A stretch of 46,767 nt of DNA, from assembly GCA_026417375.1 (NCBI GenBank), contig JAOADJ010000010.1, positions 1-46,767 of the forward strand. Direction: 5' to 3'. Below the pieces are notes generated by a model, which saw only the letters and a program-made list of their open reading frames with translations, did no database searches and was not told the origin of the DNA. Source of the DNA: Melioribacteraceae bacterium (lineage in GTDB: Bacteria > Bacteroidota > Ignavibacteria > Ignavibacteriales > Melioribacteraceae). The translations under genes and the position numbers were made by a program. Positions 35,901-46,252 of this stretch are shown here, piece by piece. How positions within the stretch are numbered: position 1 is the stretch's first letter; every line of letters begins with the position of its first letter.

Positions 35901-36875
35901 TTAATATATTTGATTTGTATGCCAGTTCCACGCTGTTTGAATTATTTCATCAATTCCAAATCTAGGTTGCCAATTTAAAATTTCTTTTGCTTTTTTGTTA
36001 TCGGCAACCAGAATTGCGGGATCTCCTTCTCTTCTGTTTACAATTTCAAAAGGAATTTCTTTTTGGGTAATATTTTTTGCTTTATCAATAATTTCTAAAA
36101 CAGAATTTCCAACACCGGTTCCTAAATTTATTATTGCAGATTTTCCTCCTTCGATTAAATAATTAATTGCTTTTAAATGTGCATCAGCTAAATCATCAAC
36201 ATGAATATAATCACGAATACAAGTTCCATCTTGTGTATTGTAATCATTTCCAAAAACAAAAATTTTTTCTCTTTTCTTTTGAGCAGTAAAAAGAACTAAT
36301 GGAATCAAGTGTGGTTCGGGTGAATGACTTTCTCCGATTAAACCATTTGAACTTGCACCTGCAGCATTGAAATAGCGTAGGCAAACATTTTTTAATCCAA
36401 ATGCTTTTTCAAAATCTCTTAACATAATTTCAATCATTAATTTTGTATTTGCATATGGATTAATTGGGTTAGATGGTTCATCTTCTGAAATAGGTATGCT
36501 TTTAGGATTTCCATAGATTGAACAAGTTGAAGAAAAAACAAAATATTTCACACCACATTCAACAACAGCTTTAATTAAATTATAACTGCCAACAACATTA
36601 TTTTGATAATATAAATCGGGTTTTTCAACAGATTCACCCACATATGCAAAAGCAGCAAAATGAACAACTGCTTCTGGCTGAAATTCAATGATACAACTTT
36701 TAAGATTTACAAAATCTAACAAATCTGTTTTTTTAAAAACAACACTTTTAGGTAAAGCTTCATGATGTCCACGTGATAAATTATCAACAACACATACCTG
36801 ATGATTTTTATCAACAAGATGATGAACAAAATGAGAACCAATATAACCCGCTCCTCCGGTAACTAATATTTTCAA
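35901..36875 (-). CDS. galE: UDP-glucose 4-epimerase
   Basis: 324 residues, normal for GalE, which interconverts UDP-glucose and UDP-galactose. NAD site VTGGAGYIGSHFVHHL, VHFAAFAYVGES, FSSTCSIYGNP, the catalytic NPYANTKLMIE (YxxxK), YFNAAGA and RDYIHVDDLADAH. The start codon is TTG (36873-36875, minus strand), supported by AGAGGG upstream. First gene of the nucleotide-sugar operon, divergent from the FG-GAP protein gene across 260 bases. Confidence 0.94.
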   Translation of the reverse strand: MKILVTGGAGYIGSHFVHHLVDKNHQVCVVDNLSRGHHEALPKSVVFKKTDLLDFVNLKSCIIEFQPEAVVHFAAFAYVGESVEKPDLYYQNNVVGSYNLIKAVVECGVKYFVFSSTCSIYGNPKSIPISEDEPSNPINPYANTKLMIEIMLRDFEKAFGLKNVCLRYFNAAGASSNGLIGESHSPEPHLIPLVLFTAQKKREKIFVFGNDYNTQDGTCIRDYIHVDDLADAHLKAINYLIEGGKSAIINLGTGVGNSVLEIIDKAKNITQKEIPFEIVNRREGDPAILVADNKKAKEILNWQPRFGIDEIIQTAWNWHTNQIY

Positions 36876-37135
36876 TTTATTCCCTCTATAAATATTGAAA
36901 TTTACTTTTCAAATATATTTAGTTTATTCAACTTGATAAACTTAAAATTTAATATTGTAGCAAATTAAATTTTTCACTATAATGAAACTGTTTTTGAAAA
37001 GTTTTTTAAAATCACCCGTTTGTGTAGTGTAATAAATTTATTCGAAAATTATGTTGATTTAAGATTACAACTATAAAACATTCGCTTATTGTATCTGTCC
37101 TATAATTTTTTTTATAAATCAAAGAGGAGGCATTA

Positions 37136-38818
37136 ATGAAAAATCGTTTCTACTTTTTAGTTATTTTATCTTTAATAATATCAACACAATTAACCGCACA
37201 ATTATTAACCAGAACAGCAGAAATAATGGAAAAATCCAAAATTGAAGTTGGTGGTTTTGGAAACTTAATTGCCGGAGTTGATTTCGATAAAGATGGAAGA
37301 CCAGAAATTTATGCAGTAAATTCAAATGCTGTTGATAGAGCAGAAGAATTAATACCAAGAATTTACAAATTTGAATATAACCCATTAACAAAAACCTGGG
37401 ATGAAGTTTGGATGGCAACTGCACCTCTATCAACACAAAATACATGGCCAGCTCTTGCTTGGGGTGATACTGATAAAGATGGTAAACCAGAAATTTACTG
37501 GGGAGTAGTAAATGCAACCGTTCCTATAAGTGGTGGAATTTATCAGGATATTCCAAGAATTCTTGTTTATGAACATCCGGGTGGAAAAACTGATGATATG
37601 GGTGTTTCTGATGGTATTGGTGGATTTTTACCAAACGCAACAACCAACATTATGCCCGGAACTGGTTTAAATATAAGACCATTCAGATTTTTAATTGCCG
37701 ATGTTGATAAAGATAATAAAGATGAAATTGTATTTTGCGACAGAGCGCCATCTACTACAAATACAACCGCTGTTCATCTTGGTGTAATGTCAGTAGATAA
37801 AATTCCTGATTTAGGTGGCGGTGGTGAAAAATGGACTTTAGAATACAATGCTTCTCTTGATGCAACTGTTAAATCAACCAATAGTGCTAAATGGGATGTT
37901 GCTTTTTTAAACAATGTTATTTATATGTTCGAAGCTTCTGGAAGAGTTGTTGGTGTTAAATATGAAAACAATGCTTGGAAAGTTGTAAAAGCACAAACAA
38001 GTTTTAATTCAATCGGTTCTTTCAAAGGAACAAAGGTTGTTGATATAAATAAAGATGGTAAAAATGAAATTTTATTGGCTGACTGGTTTAATAATGCAAA
38101 AGGCGCTGGTGCTAAAGTTTGGTTATTACAACAAGTAGCAGATACACTTCAGGCAACTGCATTAAATGATTTTGAACCACTTGGAGCTGTAAGATTAAAT
38201 GGAGCTGATGCTGGTGATATTGATGGCGATGGTAGATTAGATTTTGTTTTTGGTAGCCGTCATGATGCAAATAACTCCCGCAGAAAACCTGTATTTAGAC
38301 TTGAATATCAGAGTGGAGATATTACAAAAGAAGCAAGTTATTCAGCAACAGTTATTGATTCAGCACACGGAACAAAAACCGGTGATATTGATGCAATTGC
38401 TGTTGCGAATGTTGATGGAGATGCCGACCATGAAGTAATTTATACACAGGGTTATCCAAGAGGTGATGGAACTAATGACAGAATGCCAATTGTAATTATA
38501 GATCGTCAGTTCACTCCTGTTTCAGTTGAAAATATTTCTTATGAAATTCCAACTGATTTTTATCTTGAACAAAATTATCCTAATCCATTTAACCCAACAA
38601 CAAACATTCGTTTTGGATTAAATAAAACTGCAATTGTTCAGCTGAAAGTTTATAATTTACTTGGAGAAGAAGTTGCTACATTACTGAATAATGAATTACT
38701 AAATGCCGGAAATTATAATTACATGTTTAAAGCAAATAATCTTACAAGTGGAATTTATATTTATACATTAAAAGCAGGAAACTATACTCTTTCTAGAAAA
38801 ATGCAGTTGATTAAATAA
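37136..38818 (+). CDS. Secreted FG-GAP/VCBS-repeat protein with T9SS sorting domain
   Basis: 560 residues. Signal peptide 1-22 (STQLTAQ). Six calcium-loop repeats of the FG-GAP/VCBS type at about 49-58 (VDFDKDGRPE), 111-120, 190-199, 303-312, 361-370 and 425-434, expected to form a beta-propeller. The C-terminal 85 residues are a T9SS domain (FYLEQNYPNPFNPTTNIRF ending SRKMQLIK). Likely a cell-surface or released binding protein; no catalytic residues are recognisable. Strong ribosome binding site (agaggagg). It has its own terminator before the next gene. Confidence 0.85.
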   Translation: MKNRFYFLVILSLIISTQLTAQLLTRTAEIMEKSKIEVGGFGNLIAGVDFDKDGRPEIYAVNSNAVDRAEELIPRIYKFEYNPLTKTWDEVWMATAPLSTQNTWPALAWGDTDKDGKPEIYWGVVNATVPISGGIYQDIPRILVYEHPGGKTDDMGVSDGIGGFLPNATTNIMPGTGLNIRPFRFLIADVDKDNKDEIVFCDRAPSTTNTTAVHLGVMSVDKIPDLGGGGEKWTLEYNASLDATVKSTNSAKWDVAFLNNVIYMFEASGRVVGVKYENNAWKVVKAQTSFNSIGSFKGTKVVDINKDGKNEILLADWFNNAKGAGAKVWLLQQVADTLQATALNDFEPLGAVRLNGADAGDIDGDGRLDFVFGSRHDANNSRRKPVFRLEYQSGDITKEASYSATVIDSAHGTKTGDIDAIAVANVDGDADHEVIYTQGYPRGDGTNDRMPIVIIDRQFTPVSVENISYEIPTDFYLEQNYPNPFNPTTNIRFGLNKTAIVQLKVYNLLGEEVATLLNNELLNAGNYNYMFKANNLTSGIYIYTLKAGNYTLSRKMQLIK

Positions 38819-38832
38819 TTAAATTTTATTTG

Positions 38833-38890
38833 GCTTCTGGAATTTGTAATTGGATAAATTACTTTCCAGAAGCTTTTTTGTTTTCTGTTC
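38833..38890 (+). terminator. Rho-independent terminator after the FG-GAP protein gene
   Basis: Stem gcttctggaa (38833-38842) / ttccagaagc (38874-38883) with a 31-base AT-rich loop, then tttttt. It separates this gene from the receptor trio downstream, although some read-through may occur. Confidence 0.8.
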
Positions 38891-38951
38891 AACTTTTAAT
38901 CCACATGAAAATTTATCCAACTAAAAATTTTAAATTACCTATGAGGTAAAA

Positions 38952-41690
38952 ATGAAAAAAAATAAATTTTCTTTTACCATTCTCTTTTACTTAATTATAT
39001 CATTTTCAAATTCAATTCTATTTGCAGGTGTAACCGGGAAAATTGCCGGGAAAGTTACTGATGCTGAAACCAAAGAAGAACTTGTAGGAATTAATGTTTT
39101 GATTGAGGGAACAACAATTGGTACTGCAACAAGTGTTGATGGAACTTATATTATAAACAATATTGAACCGGGCATTTATACTTTAATTTTCAGTGGTGTT
39201 GGTTATCAAAAAAAGATTGTTACTAATGTTAGAGTATCAAGCGATTTTACAACAAGAATTGATATACAACTACAGTCTGAAGCAGTTAGTATGAGTACGA
39301 TTACAGTTGAAGCAACCCGTCCACTTGTTAGAAAAGATTTAACTTCGTCTCAAACAAATATTGATGAATCACAAATAAAAACACTACCAGTTGAAAGTAT
39401 AAATCAAATACTTTCTTTACAAGCCGGAATAACAAAAGGATCTGGTGGCGAACTTCATATTCGTGGAGGACGTTCAACTGAAATTGCTTACAATGTAAAT
39501 GGTGTAAGTGCTACAAACCCTTATGATTTTGGAAGAACAGTTCAAATTTCTACAAATGCTGTTCAGGAGTTATCGGTAGTTAGTGGAACTTTTAATGCAG
39601 AATATGGCAATGCTCTTAGTGGTGTTGTCAATACAGTTACAAAAGAAGGTGGTTCAAAATATAAAGGAACAGTTACATACTACACCGGCGATTTTATTAG
39701 TTCAAATAAAAATGTTTTTTTTAATATTGATAAAATAAATCCTGTTAATAATCAAGTGTTTGAAGGAACTGTTGGTGGTCCAATTCCAATTTATGAAGAT
39801 AAATTTTCTTTCTTCTTTTCAGGTAGATATAACTATGACAAAGGTTATCTTTACGGAATAAGACAACATACAATTTATGATTCACTTTCCCGCGATAGAG
39901 AAAGAGCAGATATTTTATACATAGCTCAAACAGGTGATAACGCAATTGTACCAATGGATTGGAGTAAAGATTTAAATACAACAGCAAAACTTACTTTCAA
40001 ACCTACTTCAAATATTAAAATAAATTATGATTTAGTTTATTCAAATTCAGAATACCAGAATTATTCACATTCATACAAATATAATCCGGATGCTAATTAT
40101 AAAAGATTTCAATGGGGAATAATAAACTCTTTAGAATATCGTCAGGCAGTTAGTTCAGCAACATTTTTTTCATTAAAAGGTTCTTACAATATTTATGATT
40201 TCAAACGTTATTTGTTTCCACTTTTAGATGCTTCCAATAAAGCTGTTTCATTTCATCCTGGTATGAGTTTAGATAACTTACATGCCGATCCACGTTATCA
40301 ACCTGTTGATAAAAGTAATAGTTATAGCAGTTATACATTTGTTTCCGGTGGTACTCAACCCGAGCATTTTTATCAAAGATCTTACTCAACTGAAATTAAA
40401 TTTGATATCACTAGTCAGGTTACAAACAATCATGAAGTTAAGTTTGGCTTAAAAAGTAAGTGGGATATTTTAGACTTTGTTTACTTCACAGTTTTAAGAG
40501 ATAGAAATAATTATTTGGTGCCTACAATTCCCAATCCTCAAAATCAAAAAGGTTCAATTGATATTTATTCACGATCACCAAAACAATTTTCAAGTTACTT
40601 ACAAGATAAAATGGAATTCGAAAGTATGATATTAAATGCAGGTGTTCGTTTTGATTACTTTGATGCAAACGCACTTTATGCTCCCGATCCTTTCAAGCCA
40701 ACAGAAAATTTACAAATGTCATCAAAAAAATATACAATTAGTCCACGACTTGGAATTTCATTCCCGATTACCGATCAAGGAATAATTCATTTTTCCTACG
40801 GTCATTTTTATCAGTTACCACCTTTCAGATATTTATACACAAATCCTGAATTTGAAGATATTGCAAATCAACCGACTTATGGAAATGCGAACCTCAATCC
40901 CGAAAAAACAGTAACCTATGAAATTGGTTTACAACAACAATTAAATGAAACAGTAGCATTTAATGTAACTGGTTTTTATAAAGATGTTCGGGATTTATTA
41001 GCTCTTCAACAAATTAGAATTAGTAGTAATTCAATTTATAACAAATATGTTAATAAAGATTATGGAAATATAAAAGGAATTACATTTTCATTAACAAAAA
41101 GAAAATTGCCGGATGATTTTTTCAGTGCATCATTAGATTATACATTTCAAGTTGCAGAAGGAAATGAAACCGGCGCCGATGCATTTTTTATTGATTTGCA
41201 ATCCGGAAGACAAAGTGAAAAAATTCCTGTCCCCTTAGCATGGGATCAAACACATACTTTAAATGCTGTTTTAACTTTTGGTGGAACAAAAAACTGGAAT
41301 GTTACATTTGTTACTTCTCTTTCTTCCGGCTTGCCCTATTCACCACGCTTATATGAACAACAAATTTATTTAAGAGCTAATAGCGGAAGAAAACCTTCTT
41401 CGGTTAATGTTGATTTATTAGCAGATAAAACTTTTAGAATTTTTGATATGTTTTCTCTTACTGTGTTTTTAAAAGTATTTAACTTATTCGATACAAAAAA
41501 TGAAAGATTTGTTTATGATGATACCGGCAGAGCAATATATACACTTGAAGAATCCAAAGGTGGTCCACAGGCAACAAATAATATTTCATTAAAGTATCCT
41601 GCTATCAAATCTGCAACAGAATTTTTTAATCGTCCTGATTTTTATTCAGCTCCACGTGAAGTTCGAGTTGGATTTTCAGTTGAGTTCTAA
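38952..41690 (+). CDS. TonB-dependent outer-membrane receptor with CarboxypepD-like N-terminal domain
   Basis: 912 residues. Export signal about 1-26 (LFAG), a CarboxypepD-regulatory-like domain at about 29-115 (GKIAGKVTDAETKEELVG, IFSGVGYQKK), a plug at about 120-235 (RGGRSTEIAYNVNGVSATNP, GNALSGVVNTVTKEGG), then a long barrel ending EVRVGFSVEF with the terminal Phe. Ligand unknown. Together with the 1138-residue secreted protein and the PorV-family gene it forms a tight unit (spacings 20 and 13 bases). Ribosome binding site tgaggta. Confidence 0.9.
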   Translation: MKKNKFSFTILFYLIISFSNSILFAGVTGKIAGKVTDAETKEELVGINVLIEGTTIGTATSVDGTYIINNIEPGIYTLIFSGVGYQKKIVTNVRVSSDFTTRIDIQLQSEAVSMSTITVEATRPLVRKDLTSSQTNIDESQIKTLPVESINQILSLQAGITKGSGGELHIRGGRSTEIAYNVNGVSATNPYDFGRTVQISTNAVQELSVVSGTFNAEYGNALSGVVNTVTKEGGSKYKGTVTYYTGDFISSNKNVFFNIDKINPVNNQVFEGTVGGPIPIYEDKFSFFFSGRYNYDKGYLYGIRQHTIYDSLSRDRERADILYIAQTGDNAIVPMDWSKDLNTTAKLTFKPTSNIKINYDLVYSNSEYQNYSHSYKYNPDANYKRFQWGIINSLEYRQAVSSATFFSLKGSYNIYDFKRYLFPLLDASNKAVSFHPGMSLDNLHADPRYQPVDKSNSYSSYTFVSGGTQPEHFYQRSYSTEIKFDITSQVTNNHEVKFGLKSKWDILDFVYFTVLRDRNNYLVPTIPNPQNQKGSIDIYSRSPKQFSSYLQDKMEFESMILNAGVRFDYFDANALYAPDPFKPTENLQMSSKKYTISPRLGISFPITDQGIIHFSYGHFYQLPPFRYLYTNPEFEDIANQPTYGNANLNPEKTVTYEIGLQQQLNETVAFNVTGFYKDVRDLLALQQIRISSNSIYNKYVNKDYGNIKGITFSLTKRKLPDDFFSASLDYTFQVAEGNETGADAFFIDLQSGRQSEKIPVPLAWDQTHTLNAVLTFGGTKNWNVTFVTSLSSGLPYSPRLYEQQIYLRANSGRKPSSVNVDLLADKTFRIFDMFSLTVFLKVFNLFDTKNERFVYDDTGRAIYTLEESKGGPQATNNISLKYPAIKSATEFFNRPDFYSAPREVRVGFSVEF

Positions 41691-41710
41691 TGAATTTAAG
41701 GAGAACTAAT

Positions 41711-44700
41711 ATGCAGAAAGGTAAAATATATTTAACAATAATTTTAATTTTACTTGTAGTTGGTTTTAGTAAAAACATTTCTCAGGAAAAAAATAAATTA
41801 CTAAAGCAATCAGAATATCAATTAATAAAAGATTATATCAATCAAAAAATTTTAACAGCACCAAAAAACTCAAATCCCCAAACAGGAAATGATAAATACA
41901 CAACAAAATCAATATTGAAATCTCTTGGCGAAAAAGATCGGAAATCATTTTTTATGAATGGTAATAACATTGCTGTTGAAATTGAAAATTATGGTGGAAT
42001 AGCTCCCGGTTACGGTGGAATAAGAGAAATTACAAACCTTATTTGGAGAGATGCACCATATATTTTTCAATTTTGTCCGATCGTTGGTGCATCAGTAGTT
42101 GATACAACTGGTAAAAGAATTCACATCATTACAGATGGAATGAACGATTATGATAGACCCGGTTTAAGAGAAATTGATCCCGCAACAGGAATGAAATGGC
42201 AATGGCAACCACTACCTGGTTATGCAGATCCAAATCAACCATACATTGCATCTAATCCAACTTTAGATACAGATAGAGATGGTAAACCAGATAGCTGGCC
42301 AAGAGAATGGTATAATGACAAACTTGCTCAGTATGTTTGGCCTGGCTATTTAACTCAAGGAGAAAATAATGCTGACTTAGAAGCTTATTGGGCTATGGAT
42401 GATCGTGACAATAAAGAATTTGGTTATTATCCTTTTAAAAATGATAAATCAAGAAGAGGAATTGGTGTTCAGATTGATGGTCGTGCTTTCCAATGGAGTA
42501 ATTCTCTTGCCGCTAATGCAATATTTTTTGTCTGGTCTATTACTAATGTTAGTGATAACAAATTAGATTCAGTTCTATTTGGAATTTACGGTGACCCTGA
42601 TATTGGGGGACAAGATAATAAAGATGATAATGGTTATTTTATTTCCCCTTTCGATACTAAAATTCCTCTTTATGCAAGGAATATGGTTTACTTTTGGGAT
42701 CCAGATATGAAAGGTGATAATGCAAGAAAACTTGGTTATTTAGGTTGTAAATTTCTTGAATCACCGGGTAACCCCGACGATAAAATTGATAACGATGGTG
42801 ATGGTTTAATTGATGAAAGACAAGATAACAATGTTGACGAAGATAAAGATTGGAATTCAGAAACAGATGATGTTGGAATGGATGGTATTGCTAATACAGC
42901 TGATCAAGGTGAAGGTGATGGAATTCCAACACTTGGAAAAAGATTACCGGATGGAAGACCCGATCCTCTTTTACCAGGTGAACCAAATTTTGGTTATACA
43001 GATTTAGATGAATCTGATCAAATTGGTTTAACAAGTTTTAAAAGTTCTCAATGGGCTACAGATTTAAGAATTGCTTATGATGAAGAAATTTGGAATGAAA
43101 CTAAACCAGGTAGCTTTAACGAAATAACCCAGAACCAAGATATAGTTTTTATTTTTAGTTCAGGTTACATTTCACTAAACCCCGGTGAAACTAAAAGAAT
43201 ATCAATGGCATTTTTATTTGGTGAAGATTTAAATGATCTTTTAACTACAGCTGAAACTGTTCAGGATATCTACAACAAAAATTACAGATTTTTCAGACCA
43301 CCAAGCTTACCAAAAGTTACTGCCGTACCTGGTGATAAAAAAGTTACTCTCTATTGGGATTCAAATTCAGAAAGAAGTATTGATCCAATAACAGGACAAG
43401 ATTTTGAAGGATATGTAATTTATAGAAGCACTCGTCCGGATTTCGCTGATATTCAAACAGTTACAGATGGTAAAGGATCTCGTTATTTATATCGGCCTTT
43501 AAAAGATACAAAAGGATTTGAAGCTAAATGGGATTTGAAAAATGAATGGAAAGGTTATCATCCCGTTCCTTATTTAGGTAGAGGTTTAAATTATTATTTA
43601 GGTGATAACACAGGTTTAGTTCACACCTTTGTTGATTCAAATGATGTGAGAAACGGACAGACTTATTATTACGCTGTTGTTGCTTATGACCATGGCGATT
43701 CATTAGGAATCCCCCCTTCGGAAACAACAAAGAAAATTTCTGTTAATCCAATTACAGGTAAATTAATTTTTGATGTCAATACTGTTCAGGTTACCCCCGG
43801 ACCAAGAGCAAGTGGATATAATTTTACAGATATTAAATCAAATGATGTTAAACATGAAAGTGGTCTTGGTAACGGAACGGTTACTTTTTCAGTTGTAAAT
43901 GATCTTGCTGTTAAGAGTGATAAATATACTTTAATTTTTAAAGACACTCTTTATTCTTCCGGCAAACCCATTATTTCAAAAAATTATTCAGTACTTAATG
44001 AAAGAGTTAATAAAGAATCATTTTATTTATATGGAACAAAATTTACTTCTCTTTCACAAGGTAATATAATTAAAGATGTTAATCTTCAAGTTACTGATGC
44101 TACTGGAAAAGTTTATAAACAAGGTACAGATTATGAACTAAACTTTGAAAAAGGAGCTATTAAAAGAACTGATAATAGCCAAATGAAAGATGGAGTTCAA
44201 TATTTTATTACGTACAAAAATTATAAAATATATCAAAGCCAGGCATTTAATGGTGAGGACTCAAATCCTGTATTTGATGGAATATTATTAAAAGTAAAAG
44301 ACTATCCTACACTTGCATTCGACGATACAAAGTCAAAATGGTCTTCAAATATAAATTTACCATTCAGAATGTTTTTGCGTGCGGCTGGAAATCCAAAAGC
44401 AGAACCTGCAGATTATATTGTTCGGTTTTCAGATAAACCTATTTCAACCGCTAAAAAATTTGTTGCCGGTAAAGGATTTATTGATATACCGGTTAAATAT
44501 AAAGTTGAAGATGTTACCAGTGGAGTACCAATTGAAGTGGTTACAAACTTACAGGAACTACCTGCTTCAAATGATTCAGCATATACATTAGGAGAAGAAA
44601 TTGTATTTTATAAAACTGGTTCACCTGGTGGAACAGGTTCTCAGATTGCATGGAGTTTGATTATTTCACCTGCAGCTGATGATCCCAAAAAATTTCCCGG

Positions 44701-45127
44701 CAATAATGATGTTTTATTTCTTTATACAAAAAGACCTTTTACAAAAGATGATAAATTCATTGTCCAAACAAAAGAGGGAATTGTTAAAAATGAAGATGCT
44801 GCAAGTAAATTAGATAACATTTATGTTGTTCCAAATCCTTATGTTGGTGCAAACGAAATTGAACCTGCAAATAAACTTGCAAGTCAAAATCGTGGTGAAC
44901 GAAGAATTTATTTTGAAAATCTTCCTATGAAATGTACAATAAGAATATTTACACTTAGTGGTGAACTTGTAACAACAATTGAACATGATTCTGGTTTTGA
45001 TAACGGAAGAGAATTTTGGAATTTATTAAACAAAGATGGCTTTAGTGTTTCATATGGAGTTTATATTGCACACATTGATGCTCCAAATATCGGTGAAAAG
45101 CTAATCAAGTTTGCTTTAATTAAGTAA
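41711..45127 (+). CDS. Large secreted multidomain protein with atypical T9SS-like C-terminus
   Basis: 1138 residues from the ATG at 41711, chosen because AAGGAG lies seven bases before it; an ATG at 41690 overlaps the receptor stop. Signal segment (YLTIILILLVVGFSKNISQ), a long N-terminal region with acidic calcium-type loops (DTDRDGKPDSWPR, DNDGDGLIDERQDNN), a fibronectin type III-like domain at about 525-700 (PKVTAVPGDKKVTLYWD, QTYYYAVVAYDHGDS), further beta-rich segments and a C-terminal domain beginning IYVVPNPYVGANE and ending in ALIK. The NPY form differs from the QNYPNPFNP form of the other cargos. Similar large proteins recur in this phylum; the function is unknown. Confidence 0.75.
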   Translation: MQKGKIYLTIILILLVVGFSKNISQEKNKLLKQSEYQLIKDYINQKILTAPKNSNPQTGNDKYTTKSILKSLGEKDRKSFFMNGNNIAVEIENYGGIAPGYGGIREITNLIWRDAPYIFQFCPIVGASVVDTTGKRIHIITDGMNDYDRPGLREIDPATGMKWQWQPLPGYADPNQPYIASNPTLDTDRDGKPDSWPREWYNDKLAQYVWPGYLTQGENNADLEAYWAMDDRDNKEFGYYPFKNDKSRRGIGVQIDGRAFQWSNSLAANAIFFVWSITNVSDNKLDSVLFGIYGDPDIGGQDNKDDNGYFISPFDTKIPLYARNMVYFWDPDMKGDNARKLGYLGCKFLESPGNPDDKIDNDGDGLIDERQDNNVDEDKDWNSETDDVGMDGIANTADQGEGDGIPTLGKRLPDGRPDPLLPGEPNFGYTDLDESDQIGLTSFKSSQWATDLRIAYDEEIWNETKPGSFNEITQNQDIVFIFSSGYISLNPGETKRISMAFLFGEDLNDLLTTAETVQDIYNKNYRFFRPPSLPKVTAVPGDKKVTLYWDSNSERSIDPITGQDFEGYVIYRSTRPDFADIQTVTDGKGSRYLYRPLKDTKGFEAKWDLKNEWKGYHPVPYLGRGLNYYLGDNTGLVHTFVDSNDVRNGQTYYYAVVAYDHGDSLGIPPSETTKKISVNPITGKLIFDVNTVQVTPGPRASGYNFTDIKSNDVKHESGLGNGTVTFSVVNDLAVKSDKYTLIFKDTLYSSGKPIISKNYSVLNERVNKESFYLYGTKFTSLSQGNIIKDVNLQVTDATGKVYKQGTDYELNFEKGAIKRTDNSQMKDGVQYFITYKNYKIYQSQAFNGEDSNPVFDGILLKVKDYPTLAFDDTKSKWSSNINLPFRMFLRAAGNPKAEPADYIVRFSDKPISTAKKFVAGKGFIDIPVKYKVEDVTSGVPIEVVTNLQELPASNDSAYTLGEEIVFYKTGSPGGTGSQIAWSLIISPAADDPKKFPGNNDVLFLYTKRPFTKDDKFIVQTKEGIVKNEDAASKLDNIYVVPNPYVGANEIEPANKLASQNRGERRIYFENLPMKCTIRIFTLSGELVTTIEHDSGFDNGREFWNLLNKDGFSVSYGVYIAHIDAPNIGEKLIKFALIK

Positions 45128-45140
45128 TGTTGGAGAAATT

Positions 45141-46151
45141 ATGAAAACATTTATAAAATATATTTTGTTGTTTTTTCTTCTACTTTATTCTATATCATTT
45201 AGTCAAACAACTAAAACCGGAACAACTGCTGCTCAAGTGTTAAAATTCAATGTTGGTTCAAGAGCAATTGGTATGGGTGGAGCTTTCACAGCAATATCAA
45301 ACGATGTTTCATCAATCTATTGGAACCCAAGTGGAACCGCCAACATTAATTCAAATGAAGTATTTTTTAACCATTCTAATTTATATTTAGATATTGCTCA
45401 TGATTATGCAGCAATTGCCACAAATATGAATGAACTTGGTACTGTTGGTGCTTTTGTTTCTGTTTTAACAATGGATGATATGAAAGTAAGAACAATTGAA
45501 AAACCTGAAGGCACTGGAGAGTTGTTTACTTATAATACTGTTGTAATTGGTTTAAACTATTCTAAATATTTAACTGAAAATTTTGCTATTGGTTTTAATG
45601 CAAAATATATTAATGAAAATTTATGGCATATGAGTGCTTCAGGTTTTGCAATTGATATTGGTACACTTTATAAAATTCCTGTTTTAAATGAATTAAGAAT
45701 AGCTTCAAGCATATCGAACTTTGGAACCAAGATGCAACTTTCCGGAAGAGATGTTACTGTTATTTATAATTCTGGTGCAGGTAATGCAAATCTTATTAAT
45801 TCAAATATTGAACTTGATAAATTTGATTTACCCTTAATTTTCAGATTTGGTTTATCTGTTGATGCAATCAAGACATCATCAAACAGAATTACCCTTGGAG
45901 TTGATGCAATTCATCCAAATGATAATAATGAATATATTAATTCAGGATTTGAATACTCATGGAATGAAATTGTTTTTTTAAGAGCTGGTTATAATTCTTT
46001 ATTTGAACATGAATCTGAAAAAGGATTAACATTTGGTTTCGGCATTAACTACAGGATATTTGAATTAGTAAAAGCAAAATTTGATTATGCTTATCAGGAT
46101 TTTGGCAGACTAAAAAATGTTCATTACTTTTCTTTTGCTGTAGAATTTTAA
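45141..46151 (+). CDS. PorV/PorQ-family outer-membrane protein
   Basis: 336 residues. Signal peptide 1-22 (SISFSQ) and the family opening AAQVLKFNVGSRAIGMGGAFTA plus SSIYWNPSGTANI, followed by a FadL-like 14-strand barrel (AIGFNAKYINENLWHMSA, SSISNFGTKMQLSGRD) ending in FAVEF. In Porphyromonas PorV carries T9SS cargo to the PorU sortase; the role of this copy is inferred from that. Start ATG has ggaga; 13 bases after the large secreted protein gene, making a dedicated carrier for it plausible. The operon is closed by a terminator. Confidence 0.87.
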   Translation: MKTFIKYILLFFLLLYSISFSQTTKTGTTAAQVLKFNVGSRAIGMGGAFTAISNDVSSIYWNPSGTANINSNEVFFNHSNLYLDIAHDYAAIATNMNELGTVGAFVSVLTMDDMKVRTIEKPEGTGELFTYNTVVIGLNYSKYLTENFAIGFNAKYINENLWHMSASGFAIDIGTLYKIPVLNELRIASSISNFGTKMQLSGRDVTVIYNSGAGNANLINSNIELDKFDLPLIFRFGLSVDAIKTSSNRITLGVDAIHPNDNNEYINSGFEYSWNEIVFLRAGYNSLFEHESEKGLTFGFGINYRIFELVKAKFDYAYQDFGRLKNVHYFSFAVEF

Positions 46152-46158
46152 TTTTATT

Positions 46159-46213
46159 AAGAACACAGTTTTTTTGTTTTTAGGTTAGCAAAAATCTGTG
46201 TTCTTTTTTTTTA
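46159..46213 (+). terminator. Rho-independent terminator of the PorV operon
   Basis: Stem aagaacacag (46159-46168) / ctgtgttctt (46196-46205), extended by a T/A stretch inside, then a run of T on the plus strand. Confidence 0.85.
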
Positions 46214-46252
46214 AATATAATACTAAATTTGAACTAGAATTTGGAGGAAGTT

